This document shows, piece by piece, positions 32,481-45,440 of a stretch of DNA of 64,000 nt (positions within the stretch are counted from its first letter, which is position 1; every line of letters begins with the position of its first letter). A program made the position numbers and the translations under genes. This stretch comes from Sipunculus nudus (taxonomy: Eukaryota > Annelida > Sipuncula > Golfingiida > Sipunculidae). The stretch spans positions 27,650,008 to 27,714,007 of the forward strand of contig CM049313.1 of assembly GCA_026874595.1 (NCBI GenBank). The letters are read 5' to 3'. A model generated the notes under the pieces. The model searched no databases. It was not told the origin of the DNA and saw nothing but the letters and a program-made list of their open reading frames with translations.

Positions 32481-33375
32481 GTGGGGGAAGGGGGGGGGGG
32501 GGGGGAGGGGCTGCGTTATATGCGCCGGAGGTACACCGCATCACGCACTACGCGGCAAGGAAGTGCTCAGGTATTATACGAAGCTTATTACAGAGATATA
32601 CTTGAAATATTAAATGTTGTTAACATGCTGGATGAAATGGGGATTACCCTTGAAAAGCGTAATTGCGACACTGGAAGACCTAACAACTATGGTCACACTC
32701 TGATTGAAACGTGTAAATCATTAGCGATGTTCCTCATGAATAGTAGGTTGGGAAGGGATAGAGAAGGTAACGCCACTACAACAGACAATTCGGTAACTGA
32801 TTATGTTTTAGGAAATGCTATAATACTTTCAATGGTCAGCGCATTCAGAGTTGAAGGTTTTGATACTGTGTACTCTGACAAGCACCGTAGAGTAGTCTGG
32901 ACGTTTAAATGTAACACAAATAAGGTATCTGTTTTTAACACTGATGGTCTCTTAGGGCGTACAGCAAAGAACAGAGAAGATATAACTAGAACCCATCGCA
33001 AAATGTGGGTAAATGAAAAATCAGCAGCTTATGTATCAAACATACCAGATGAGATAGTCAGTACTTTAATAGAGGAGGTAGACAATAATGGTTTAACCAT
33101 TAATGTGATTAATGAGAAAATTAACAACTTATTCAAAGATGCAGCAAACGAAACGTTTGAGAGGGATAAAAAAATCAGACCTTAAATGTCAGTGAAAACT
33201 GGAAACTCTCCATTTAGTGAGGAGACAAAAGCACTCAGGAAAGTATTTCAGAGCAAAGAGAACAAATCAAACTGCAAAATCAGTTGAAACTAAAAACAGA
33301 TTGAAGAAGTAAGCAAACAATATAAAAAATCAGTTAATAAAGATAAAATTAGGAATAAACAAGAACAGATGAACA
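32481..33375 (+). pseudogene. LINE endonuclease (exonuclease-endonuclease-phosphatase) C-terminal fragment
   Basis: The open frame 32481-33185 includes, after a G-rich non-homologous start, a segment from about 32590: KRNCDTGRPNNYGHTLIETC (DLN...N..G..L...C-like), LGRDREGNATTTDNSVTDYV and FDTVYSDKHRRVVWTFKC. The SVxDYV and SDxH signatures are the late catalytic motifs of the LINE apurinic-type endonuclease. Beyond the stop at 33185 the degraded linker towards the RT continues (basic, Lys-rich) to about 33375, where a different repeat begins. RT and 3' end are missing. It is unlike the L1-like fragment at 27840. Confidence 0.75.
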
Positions 33376-33376
33376 G

Positions 33377-34610
33377 AGAAAAGTCTCCATGGAAACCTGA
33401 AATAAGGTCTCTGTTACCCATATCCTTTGAGCTGTGGGGGGCTCCCAATCACCCCTCAGAATAATTAAAAATTTGATAAAAAACAAACTGCAACATCTTA
33501 ATAACTAAAACACTGATGGTCATGATTTTTGGCATACATATTGATCAAGAGGTGTTCCATTAGTTTCTGCAGACTGGTGGCGCCACCTTTATTTTTCAAT
33601 TTTAACGAATTGTTTTCTCTATTTTTGAGACCTTTAAAAATGTAGTTATCTGTCAACAGGGTACAAATCGTAACGACTGGACCTAGAATCTTCATTCTTG
33701 ACACACAGGGAGACCCATAAAAAGTCTCCATGGGAACCTGAAATTAGGTCTCTGTTACCCATATCCTTTGAGCTATGGCACTCTAAAGTGTAGCTCAGAA
33801 TAATGGAAAATTTGATACAAAAGCTGAAGTATCTGAACAACTTATGCAGAGATAATTGTTTGCATGGATATTGATCACGGAGTGTTTCATCAGTTTCTGC
33901 AGACTGGTGGCACCACCTGTATTTGTTCGGGTTTTTTTTACGAATTGTTTTCTCTATTTTTGAGACCTTTAAATATATGAACATCTGTTAACAGGGCACA
34001 AATCATAGAAACTGGACCTAGAATCTTCATTCTTGACACACAGGGAGACCCATGAAAAGTCTCCATGGAAACCTGAAATTAGGTCTCTGTTACCCATATT
34101 CTTTAAGCTGTATGGCTCCAAAATACCCCCCCCCCCCAGAATAATGAAAAATTTGATACAAAAACTGCAGTATCTCAATAACTACAACATTGATGGTCAT
34201 AATTTTCGGCATACATATTGATCATGAGCTGTTCCATCAGTTTCTGCAGACTGGGTGCGGCACCTCTATTTTTTCAAATTTTTACGAATTTTATTCTCTA
34301 TTTTTGAGACTTTTAAAGATGTGGTTATCTGTCAACAGGGTACAAATCGTAACAACTGGACCTAGATCTTCATTCTTGTCATGCAAGGAGGCTCATGAAA
34401 AGTGCCTGTGGAAACTTGAAATTAGGTCTCTCTTACCCATATCCTTCAAGCTATAGGACTCCAAAGTATCCCTCAGAATAAAGGACAATTTGACACAAAA
34501 GCTGAAGTATCTGAACAACTAATGCAGAGATCACCATGATTCTTTGTGTGGATATTGACCATTAAGTGGTTTTATTAGTTTCTGCAGACTAGTGGAGCCA
34601 CCTGTATTTT
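33377..34610. repeat. 340-bp tandem units, about 3.6 copies
   Basis: Units start at AAGTCTCCATGGAAACCTGA (33381, 33722, 34057, 34399). They contain GGTCTCTGTTACCCATAT, TTAGTTTCTGCAGACTGGTG, a GGTGGCGCCACC palindrome (33576-33587; degraded in later units) and TCTGTCAACAGGGTACAAAT. Unit boundaries are clear and divergence is moderate. Related single units lie at 52620-53060 and 54280-54420. Confidence 0.85.
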
Positions 34611-34611
34611 T

Positions 34612-36300
34612 GTATCCGCCAAAACGAAGTTTTGCGGATACTATGTTTTTGACCGGGTTCCGCCGCCGCCGCCCCCGCGTTCGTTTCCGGAGAACTCCCC
34701 TGAGACTAGGGCCAAAAAAAATTAAAGGTTTGGTTCTCAGGCACCGCCCGCATCAATTTTAAACCCCCGCATCAAAAATTTTTATTTTGATTTTCAATAG
34801 AAACTTATCAATTTTGAGCTGCAGCCGCTCGGACATTTCTTTCAAGAAGATAAAATCACACAATTTCCTTTATTATGTAGTGCTTTTACTTATTTAGCCA
34901 AATAAATATGTTATTATCATGCTTTTCCCTTATAATTTGACATTTTTATCGAAACATACCAAAAAAATAAAATTAAAAAAAACGCCCGCCCGCATTGATT
35001 TTCTAAAAAAATTGCCTGAGAACCATACCTTTTTTTATTTTGGCCTAATGGACCGATTTTTCCGAAACTTACACCAATTATCGGGTCACATGTGAACTGG
35101 TGCCTCACCAATTTGCGTTGGCCTCTGACCTTTCCTCTCTGCCCAGCGTCCATTTGTGCGTCTGTTTCCACACATAAACTCTCATATCTCGGGAACCGTT
35201 TGACCGATCAGGAAATAAAATTTATACAAATGTAGCCCTTGGATAGCTTTATAACATACACAAAAAATGGTGGCACCACCTGCAACCATGTTTGCACAGT
35301 ATCCATCTGTTCATCTGCCTTGGGTTAAAATCACTCGTATCTCTTCAGTGAATTGACTAATTCACCTGAAATTCGGCATGCGTATACATCCTGGATAGCT
35401 TTCTTGATTTTATGACAGGTGGCGCCACCTACATTCATGTTCACACTGATGACATCCAAGCTCCTATCTCGGGAACCGTTTGACCGATTGGGTCAAAATT
35501 TTGCATGTGTATAGATCTCACATAGCTCTTTATCATACGCAAAACTGGTGGCGCCACGTGCAACCATTTTTGCACAGAGTCCGTCTGTTTGTCTGCCGTG
35601 GGATAATGTCACTCATATCTCGGCAGTGGTTTTACCTACATTCTAGTTTACTCTGCAGACGTCCAAGCTCATATCTCGAGAACCATTTGAACGATTGGGC
35701 CAAAATTTTGCATGTGTATAGATCTCACATAGCTCTTTATCATACACAAAACTGGAGGGGCCACCTGCAACCATTTTTGCACAGCGCCTGTCTGTTTGTC
35801 TGCCGTGGGCTTAAATCACTCATTTCTCTGTAGTGGTTTGACATAACTGCCTAAAATTTTGCAGGTTTATACATCCTGGACAGCTTTCTTGATTTTATCA
35901 CAGGTGGCCCCACATACATTCTAATTCACGCTGCAGACATCCAAGCTCATATCTCAGGAACCATTTGACCGATTGGGCCAAAATTGTCCATGTGTTTAGA
36001 TCCCACATAGGTCTTATCATACACAAAACTGGAGGAGCCACCTGTAACCATTTTTTACAGCGTCTGTCTGTTTGTCTGCCGTGGGCTAAAATCACTCATT
36101 TAGTGGTTTGACTTTTCTGCCTAAAATTTCACATATGTATACAACTTGGACAGCTTGCTGGGTTTGTGGTAGGTTGCACAACTACATACACATTTAGACT
36201 GCAGACATTCATGCTAATATGCAACATACCTCACTCTATTTCCACTTGACACTCAATCCATGCCACACTTCACCCGTTTCACTCTGATTTTGGCGGATAC
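34612..36300. mobile_element. Non-coding TIR element, GTATCCGCCAAAA family
   Basis: Perfect 13-bp inverted ends: GTATCCGCCAAAA at 34612-34624 and TTTTGGCGGATAC at 36288-36300. The left end also folds on itself (GTATCCGCCAAAAC, GAA, GTTTTGCGGATAC). A CCG-rich tract follows, then repeats of about 220-240 bp with CTCATATCTCGGGAACCGTT and TGACCGATTGGGCCAAAATT, plus a GGTGGCGCCACC palindrome (35418-35429). No transposase is visible. Confidence 0.75.
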
Positions 36301-36837
36301 ACGTAGTCGCTTGTCGGCTACCCGTATTCTAGTTTTTAAAGTTCACACATTTTTTTCACTATTTTTGATATATATAATTACAAACACAATCTTGGCCTGT
36401 TGGTTAATCTGTTTGATGCTTCACTTTAATGGGTATATACTACCATTCTGATAATAAAATTTCCTTTTGCGAATCTCTTCCCAGTCAGCTGAGCGTCATG
36501 ACCCATGGGTCACTTGTTAAGACAGTGTTCTGATTTACTATTCTTACCCCACTATCTATTATAATTAATGCAGCTGATTTCCAGAATCTCTTTATTAATC
36601 TATTTTTTTTCTTCTTTTACCCTACCCAGTTAAGCTAGTTAATACTAGTTAAGCACACTCACGCTAGTATGTTCATATAATGGTGCAGAGATATTAATGT
36701 AATTGTGATTATGCATACATTACCACCAATATAAGCTGTGTAATACATGTGTTTACAGATATTCAAGTCAGATATATTCAGTTCTACATGCTTAAATTCA
36801 GAGTTACCCTGGTGCTGTGATAATAATATTCCCAGTC
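36301..36837. other. Unassigned, with end fragment of the GTCAGCTGAGC family
   Basis: AT-rich. 36484-36517 carries GTCAGCTGAGCGTCATGACC and CATGGGTCACTTGTT, the right end of the small TIR element seen complete at 55697-55876. Confidence 0.6.
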
Positions 36838-37946
36838 AAGACGTGAGCTAACCTCGAGATCACTGTGATATCATTAGAGAGTCACGGATGTGAGTTCATA
36901 ACTATGAACCAACTGTGAACTCATGGTTAGGTCACTGCAGTGAGTTCATTCTGTTACACAACAGTGAGTTCACAGTGGTATCACAGAGTGACGTCAAAAA
37001 TGTGACACCACGGTGAATTCACAACCGTGAGCTCACAGTGATATCATGGCATGAGTTCATGTCTGTTACACAACAGCGAGTTCACAGTGATATCACAGGA
37101 TGACATAAAAAATATGACACCATGGTGAATTCAGAACAGTGAGTTCACAGTGATATCATGGGATGAGTTCATGTCTGTTACACAACAGTGAGTTCACAAT
37201 GATATCTCAGGAGGATGTTATAAATGTAACACCACAGTGAATTCATAACCATGAGTTCACAATGATGGCATTGCTTGAATTCATTTCTGTTACACAACAT
37301 TGGGTGCACAGTGATATCCCAGGATGAGGTAAAAAATGTGACACCACGGTGAATTCACAACAGTGAGCTCAAAATGATATCATAGCATGATCTCATGTAT
37401 CCTACTCATCTGCGAGTCCATCGTGATATCACAGGATGACGTCAAAATGTGACACCACGGTGAATTCAGAACCGTGAGCTCACAGTAATATCATGGCATG
37501 AGTTCATGTCTGTTACACAACAGCGAGTTCACGGTGATATCACAGGATGCCATCAAAAATGTGACACCACGGTGAATTCGAAACCGTTTGCTCACAGTGA
37601 TATCATGGCATGAGTTCATGTCTGTTACACAACAGTGAGTTCACAATGATACCTCAGGATGACGTTATAAATGTAACACCACAGTGAATTCATAACCATG
37701 ACTTCACAATGATGGCATTGCTTGAGTTCATTTCAGTTACACAACATTGAGTTCACAGTGATATCCCAGGATGAGGCAAAAAATGTGACACAACGGTGAA
37801 TTCACAACAGTGAGGTCAAAATAATATAATAGCATGTGAGCTCACGTCTCAAAATGAGACTCCGCAGTGAATTCACAACCGTGAGCTCACAGTGATAGCA
37901 TAGCAGTGAGCTAGCTCATGCCTGTTACACAACAGTGAGTTCACAG
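36838..37946. repeat. 111-bp palindrome-rich tandem array, left part
   Basis: Units of about 111 bp are made of consecutive palindromes: GTGAATTCAC, GTGAGCTCAC, TGATATCA and TGACGTCA, joined by CATGTCTGTTACACAACAGT. About nine units. The array is interrupted at 37947 by a TIR element and resumes at 40234 in register. Confidence 0.9.
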
Positions 37947-38001
37947 CAGGCCCGTAGGCTGAATGCTGAGTGGGAGGGTTCGTTTTCACTGATGGTGGAA
38001 C

Positions 38002-38054
<53 letters not shown>

Positions 38055-40233
38055 CGATGTTTTCTTTTAACGAAATAAAAACAATCCAAATAACCTATTA
38101 TCAGCGAATTGTCCTTTTTCTCGCCATGTGTACTCAGAACGTCCCATCCAAAGCATTTCGCAAGCTGCTACTACAGAACAAGTATGCATGGTCATAAAGA
38201 GGCTGTAATACGTGTACACTAAACAAAAAAGTGCATTGGCATCCATTTCATTTCAGATTTGAAAAGAAGAAAACAACCATATTCATTGACAAACTCACAC
38301 CTCCATCATCTGATATTCTCCGGTAGCTGTCCACTCGAGTTATTATCACGTTAACTGAAAGTTAAATGAGGTTGCTTGAATTGATATCATTCAATGCAGA
38401 TAACTTGTAAATTAACATTCTTGGAAAGAAATGAACCGGGCGATGTTTGGGGTTTCTAGCTATACTTGAAATTTGCAAAAATTAAAAAAAAGGACTAGCA
38501 GGCAAGGCTGCTAGAATTATATTCAAATTCTTTGACAAACGAAGCAGTATATAGGACAGAACTGGGCCGGAGCTGGAACTTTAGGGGATCAATTAAGATC
38601 CAGGGCATTTCTGCGAGGTCCGAATAAAAACAAAATGTGTAAATGTGTAGACTGAACAATTTAGAATGTATATAAGCTAAAAACTGACAAAATAAACGAT
38701 CAAAGTAACTTATAGAGACTTGGTCAATGAAATCCATGTTAATATTAGACATATTAAATGAAAATTATGTCATTCATCAATCCCTACAGGCAAGGGGCAC
38801 ACGTGCACACTTCGCCATATATCTATACCAAATCGCCATCTTGCCCTCCGGTACACTGTGGAGGTTGCCTGTTCCCTGATTTGGATTACTCATAAATAAT
38901 ATAGTCTTACCCCCCTGAAAACTCCCATATCTGACTAATTGTTTTGGGTAACTGCATTAGAATTTCAGAACCAATAGCTTAAATCCATGTAGTCATGGTA
39001 TTTGAAAATTAAATCAGCAGTGATTACAAGAAAACAATATGCGATAGTCAAAGTATAGGGTAAAATTCATGGTAGTGATTTTACATTTGTTGATTACTTC
39101 GAAAATTCATTGAATTTCCGACCTTATCTCCGGTGTATACTTCAATCTAAATTAATTGTAGTTATTTTCTGGATGAACTGAGCTCCAGCTTAAGCGGTTA
39201 ACATATTCATTGAGTAAAAATATTCTCGACTAAACACATGATCCAGCCCTTATTTTTTTAATTACTCAATACTGGCATAATTTTCCTCATATACATCGGA
39301 CATTTAATGAAAAGCTCTGTGCCTTAATTAGAACAATACAAGCTTTTTTATATAAGGCAGTCTTGAATTGTTATAATAGGTTTGAATGCAAACTGGTTTA
39401 GTTTAATTTTCCATAGGAACAAAGCACAGTGACCTAGTTTCCGGCTTGTATAGAACTTGATACATCATACTGTATGTAAAATTTCAAATCCATAGGTAAC
39501 GATGTAAAATCATGCTTATCTAACGTGCAGACAAACTGCTGATAGGACGACTACAGACAGTGGGTCATCGCCATATATATCTTCTGAAGTAACGAAGTAA
39601 TATGCAAGGCCCTCATTTAATCTGCAACACCAACAAATCAAAAAGTTCCATAAGCTCATTTATAAATCTCTATATGATATTTTTTAACGTTTTGTTTGTT
39701 TTTTCCCCTTTATTTATTATTCTTATATTCTTATATTCTTATTATTCTTGGTTTGGACTCTTGACACGTATGTCTCCTGTGCTCTATTGAAAGAGTGTTC
39801 TTATAGTCCTTTGGCCCGGAAACAAGAGGGTGCTACTGCCCTCTTTGCATGAGAGGGGGCAATCAACAATTTTCTCTTTATCCCCTCTCACACGACAACA
39901 AACATCCAGTTCTTGACCATAATCAGAAGCAAGCAGTGAACAGGTTATTAAAAGCTTGTTTCAGGTGAAATTAAACGTTTTGAACTATACTTGCAATCTA
40001 CATCCCTGACAGAGCTAAATAAAGAGGACGCTTATCGGCGCTATAAACAATATTTATACAGAAATATGGTCTCTACCTGTGAGGATATGCATGGAATCGG
40101 ACAAAAATGGTTAAACATAAAGTTCTGTATAATTTTTCTAGATTATAGCATATTAGTATTCGTCAGGTGGAACTCAGATGCTCAGCGGGGGGGTTCGTCC
40201 GAACCCACCGAACCCCCCCAGCCTACGGGCCTG
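37947..40233. mobile_element. 2.29-kb TIR element inserted in the 111-bp array
   Basis: Ends CAGGCCCGTAGGCT (37947-37960) and AGCCTACGGGCCTG (40220-40233) are 14-bp inverted repeats, flanked by CACAG on both sides (37942-37946, 40234-40238), a likely 5-bp target duplication. The right end has a further GGGTTCG/CGAACCC inverted motif that the left end shares in part. The interior is AT-rich with a (TA)n tract (38006-38050). I find no transposase, so it is non-autonomous or decayed. The CAGG...CCTG ends resemble hAT-type DNA transposons, but the superfamily is unproven. Confidence 0.75.
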
Positions 40234-41110
40234 CACAGTGATATGACAGGATGACATAAAAAATGTGACACCACGGTGAATTCATAACCGTAAGCTCACA
40301 GTAATATCATGGCATGAGTTCATGTCTGTAACACAACAGTGAGTTCACAGTAATATCATAGGATGACGTCAAAATGAGACGCCGCGGTGAATTCACAACC
40401 GTGAGCTCACAGTGATAGCATAGCAGTGATCTCATGTATGTTATACAACAGTGAGTTCACAATGATATCACAGGATGACATAAAAAATGTGATACCACAA
40501 TGAATTCACAACTGTGAGCTCACAGTGAAAGCATGACATGAGGTTATGTGTATTTCATAAATAGTTGGTTAAGAGTGTTAACTCAGGATGACTTCAAAAT
40601 GTGACAGCACGGTGAATTCTCGGCTGTGAACTCACAGTGATATCATGGCATGAGTTCATGTCTGTTACACAACAGTGAGTTCACAGTGAAACCACAGGAT
40701 GACGTCAAATTTTGACGCCGCGGTGAATTCACAACCGTGAGCTCACAGTGATAGCATAGAAGTGAGCTCATGTATGATATACAACAATCAGTTCACAATG
40801 ATATCAAAGGATGCCGTCAAAAATGTGACACCACATCGATTTCACAACTGTGAGCTCACAGTGATGGCATGGCATGAGGTCATGTCTGTTACACAACAGT
40901 TAGTTCAGAGTGATATCTCAGGATGACGTCAAAATGTGACACCGCGGTTAATTCACGGCCGTAGACTAAGAGTGATAATATATAGCAGTGAGCTCAAGCA
41001 TGTTACAAAATAGTGAGTTCACGGTTGTATCACTGGATGAAATGACACCCCAGTGAATTCACACTGTGAGCTCACAGTGATAGAATGGAATGAGTTCGTG
41101 CATTTCAATG
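40234..41110. repeat. 111-bp palindrome-rich tandem array, right part
   Basis: Continues the array at 36838 with the same palindromic modules, with more divergence towards the right end (lost modules after 40540 and 40990). Confidence 0.88.
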
Positions 41111-41196
41111 TCATTTCAGATTTTATTTGATGGTATTTTCTCTAGAAGTAGAATAAGAAAATTAGGAAATCGATTTTAAAAGGAAATATGATGTAC

Positions 41197-43076
41197 ATGT
41201 TACACTCCAACCGTGAAATTGCCCACATCATGAAATGGGCAGTTATTTTACCCATTTCATGAAATGGGCAACCACTTTGCCCAATTAAATGGGCAAATTA
41301 CTAAATACTGCTTGCCCATTTCATGAAATGAGCAAGAAAACTGTTGCCCATTTCATGAAATGCGCACCTTTTAAACCTTTAAATCTCTAATGGATTCTGA
41401 TTACCCATTCTAGCTAATATTATATTAGGCATACTAACGCAGGCGTATATGTAAAAAAAAAGCATGTTTTGTGTCAGATGAAAACAAAACATTTGAATAA
41501 TTCCCTACACTTTATTTTTATTATAAACACGTATTATATCATACAAATCAGCTTGAACGTATAAGTAAAAATAATAATATTTAGCTCCAATGACAATGAT
41601 ACATTTCACTATATTTCAGTATATATGTTTTGATATTTTTAGTAGTATTCGTGGGGTTCACAATCGAATGTTAATCATCATATGAAAAATTTAAATATTT
41701 CAGGTTCTTCAATGGCTGTTTGATGATCAAAGTAAATTGTTAACGTAGCACAAGTGAAAATATGGTTTCCTTTCAGGGTTTTCAATATTTGATGTATTAA
41801 AATACTTGAATAGGTTTCAGCAGGAATGTTTAAGGTTTTTAATTTGAAACTTTTAAGATCTATATATACTTATATATTATACTTTGACAGTTTATACTTT
41901 AACATTGTTTATTTTCTTACATCTCAGAGAAAACATATTGAAACATTTATTTAACGGCAGGTTTCAATAATTATTTCATCTTAATAATGTTTAAATGATT
42001 GCTATATTAAATAATTTGTTCATGCACTTTGAGTTTGATATGTTGCTTTATGGGAAATATTAAGTCTGATTTCTAGTACAGGTATTCATAATCATGTAAA
42101 TGAGATGCTGTTTTCAGTAGTGTCTTGAATATTTTCAGATTATGAGGGCTATAAAAATCAAAATCAACTATAGCTCAGTCACATGTTTAATTTGATATAT
42201 CTACAAGTTGAAGAAATATATATTCTCTCAATGTGTAATATTTATCTATGCTCATCATGTAATATATGTTCAAACAGCTTTTAGGTATGAAATTCACAAA
42301 TGTGCATCTACAAACTTTTCTGGAATTTTAATAATATATTAATATATGCTTTGAATGTCACCAAAATACCAATAGGCTAATCATCTGAAAATAATTGGGC
42401 AAGCAAAGTATACTTCTGACTCAGATGTCACTATTTAGACCAACAGTTAGTAACAATCCTATGATTCACAAAGACCATTTTTAATTTAGCAGTTGAAACA
42501 ATCAACCTACAAAGCATGAACTCAGTACCAACTCAGTGTGGTCAGTTAATGAGTACATACAAGTACTTTGAAGGTTTCATTAGTTAAGTGATTATCAGGC
42601 CATAGAGCTATGAGATTGATGAAACTTACCAATATCAGTTACTCATATTTCATGTTTCTAAAATAATTTATTGTAATTGGTAATAAATAAATAATGTAAA
42701 ATATAGCTTAGTAATAATTATGTACATTAATATATTAATAATTGAAAATTAGATTTATATCAATATATACATATAACTATATACTTATAAAACATTAGCT
42801 GCAAATATGTCTTTTTTCACTTTATCAATTACGATTAACTCAATCAAAATAGGGAAAGGTGTTCCATGCACATTATTCATTCAATTAGTCATGAGGATTC
42901 CATCAAATACTCCTTAATGCTTACAGAACTGAGAAATATATTGCCGATTGTTAAGTTGCTCATTTCATTAAATGGGCAAGCAGAATTTAGTGATTTTGCC
43001 CATTTCACGTAATGGGCAAAATAACTGCCCGTTTCATGCATGGCCCATTTAATGTGCAATATCCCATCTGGGGCGT

Positions 43077-43081
<5 letters not shown>
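41197..43081. mobile_element. TIR element with 20-bp palindromic subterminal repeats
   Basis: Inverted ends ATGTTAC (41197) and GTAACAT (43081). Inside each end the motif GCCCATTTCATGAAATGGGC and variants recur: about five times at 41220-41365, and at 42960-43050 in inverse order. The shared GGGCAGTTATTTT block is at 41239 on the left and, inverted, near 43020 on the right. The middle 1.5 kb is AT-rich without reading frames. It ends directly in a (TA)n tract. Confidence 0.72.

Positions 43082-43131
<50 letters not shown>
43081..43131. repeat. (TA)n microsatellite
   Basis: About 25 uninterrupted TA dinucleotides at the right edge of the palindrome-bearing TIR element, perhaps its insertion target. 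Confidence 0.95.
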
Positions 43132-43136
<5 letters not shown>

Positions 43137-43620
43137 TTCGTCAATCTAGTTAAGGTTTATATGACATCGAATCGATGTCAAGTTTTAGATGTCAAATTGA
43201 CGTCAAACTGGCATCAATATTTTTTTTTAGGTATAAGAGTGCATGCATGCTGTTTTGGGGAATCATTTTTATTTGGCCTTTAATATTTTTTTTAATGATA
43301 CAAGGGCATGAAGTGTGTTTCAAATGATATGCAATACATATAATGTCAGAAATCATTTTGACGGTCAAATACTTGTGTATTGCTGTTATTAAATTGCTTA
43401 AATTAAAGACGTATTATCAACAATTTCATTAGGTGACGGCACTATTACCCAGCAATAAAATACATTAAAAAATTTAGAGGCTTTGTTTACCTGGCAGAAG
43501 TTTATGTAAATTCAGGGAACAAAATAAAAATGATAATAGTGCATTTTATTGTACGTTTATTAATTCAGACCCATATGAGAAGGGGAAAACCAACCGAGCC
43601 GGCTTAGTTCCAATTTTAAT
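43132..43620. other. Unassigned AT-rich stretch
   Basis: No repeat, reading frame or signal recognised. It contains short ATGTCAAATTGACGTC-like and TCGATGTCAAG inverted motifs near 43165-43205. Confidence 0.5.
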
Positions 43621-45243
43621 AAGAAACTAGATATTTCTTGGCACCGCAGGTGCCATAGTATCCCCAGACAATTAATTCCCCCCCCCCCCCTTTAAGAATA
43701 GGCCCCCCATCTTCAGCAACAATTAATATCAGACCACACTCATAGAAAAGGTCATTCTCATAGAAAAGGTCATGATCCAAATTTCAATATACATCATCCC
43801 CTAACCCATGTCTATGTATATGCAAGAAATCTGTCCATTAGTTTTTGACTTATAATGCTCACAATACTGTTAAGTGGCAATGATGGGGTATTAAACGGCA
43901 CGAAAACAAGTAAAAGAATAACAGGTGGCACCACCTGTTTCCCGTACATGACAACACTATCCAAGATCTTCGTTCAAGTTGATTTTTGGACCAATCAATG
44001 CATCCCTTATTGAGAAATTAATGATTTTGTGTGATTTTCACCATATATGGCAATATTCAAGGTCAAAGCCACTCATTGGAAAGGTCATGACCCCTATTCA
44101 AATAAACATTATCCTATAACCCATTTCCATGTATATGCATAATATGAAAGAAATTTGTCCATTAGTTTTTGACTTATAATGCTCACAGTAATGATAAATG
44201 GCAATGATGGGGTATTAAACGGCACAAAACAAGTAAAAGAATAACAGGTGGCGCCACCTGTTTCCGGTACATGACAATACTTTCCAAGATCTTCGAACAT
44301 GTTGATTTTTGGACCAATGCATGCATCCCTTATTGAGATATTAATGATTTTGTGTAATTTTCACCATATATGGCAATATTCAAGGTCAAGGCCACTCTAA
44401 TAGGAAAGGTCATGACCCCAATTTATATATACATCATCCCATAACCCATGTCTATGTATATGCATAATATGAAAGAAATCTGTCCATTAGTTTTTGACTT
44501 ATAATGCTCACAGGTTATAAATGTACTGTTAAGTGGCAATGATGGGGTATTAAACGGCACGAAAACAAGTAAAAGAATAACAGGTGGCGCCACCTGTTTC
44601 CGGTACAAGACATTACTATCCAAGATCTTCGGTCAAGTTGATTTTTGGACCAATGCATGCATCCCTTATTGAGAAATTAATGATTTTGTGTGATTTTCAC
44701 CATATATGGCAATATTCAAGGTCAAGGCCACTCATTGGAAAGGTCATGACCCCTATTCAAATAAACATTATCCTATAACCCATATCCATGTATATGCTTA
44801 ATATGAAAGAAATCTGTCCATTAGTTTTTGACTTATAATGCTCACAGTACTGTCAAGTAGCAATTTTGGGGATATTAAACGGCATGAAAACAATTAAGTA
44901 AAGAATAATAGGTGGCGCCACCAGTTTCTGGAACATGACAACCCTATCCATGATCTTCGATCAACTTGATTTTGGGATCAATCCATGCAAGTTTTCTTGA
45001 GATATTTAAGAATTTGTGTGATTTCCCCAAAATTGAACCTATTCAAGGTCAAGGTCACTCTCCTAGTTGAGGTCATGACCTCATTTTGAATAGGCGTCGT
45101 CCTCTCACCCATATCTATACATATACCAAGTTTGGTAAAGATCCGTGAAATATTTTTTGAGTTATTGTGTCCAAAAGAAATCTCTGCGGCGGCGGCGCGA
45201 CCGTGCCTAAACCATAATATCTCCAGACTATGTCTGGCGATAC
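43621..45243 (-). mobile_element. Non-coding TIR element, GTATCCCCAGAC family, copy 2 (inverted)
   Basis: Same family as 29001-30724 on the other strand. The left part has TTTCTTGGCACCGCAGGTGC then GTATCCCCAGAC and a C-run. The middle has four direct repeats of about 330 bp with ACCATATATGGCAATATTCA, GGTCATGACC, TAAACGGCACGAAAACAAGT and GGTGGCGCCACC (44247-44258, 44583-44594, 44911-44922). The right part has CTGCGGCGGCGGCG and the hairpin CTCCAGAC, TAT, GTCTGGCG ending at 45243. Confidence 0.72.
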
Positions 45244-45440
45244 AATAATTGGGTATAAACCATTAGGAGTTTTGGCGGGTTGGTTTACGCATGACTATAA
45301 AAGAACTGCATGGGCATCAGATACGGGATCAACAAATGAGGCTGAGAACAAACTTTGGGTAGCTAACATCGGGAAATGCATGATGGAAACATGTAAAAAA
45401 AAAGACAGGATATAATTTCAATCAAGAATCTGGTATAGAC
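45244..45440 (+). other. Unrecognised open stretch between two elements
   Basis: Open on the plus strand from about 45230 to 45415; the translation includes KPLGVLAGWFTHDYKRTAWA and NEAENKLWVANIGKCM. Composition is protein-like but I recognise no family. It could be a transposon or gene fragment stranded between the TIR element and the DIRS element. Confidence 0.3.
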
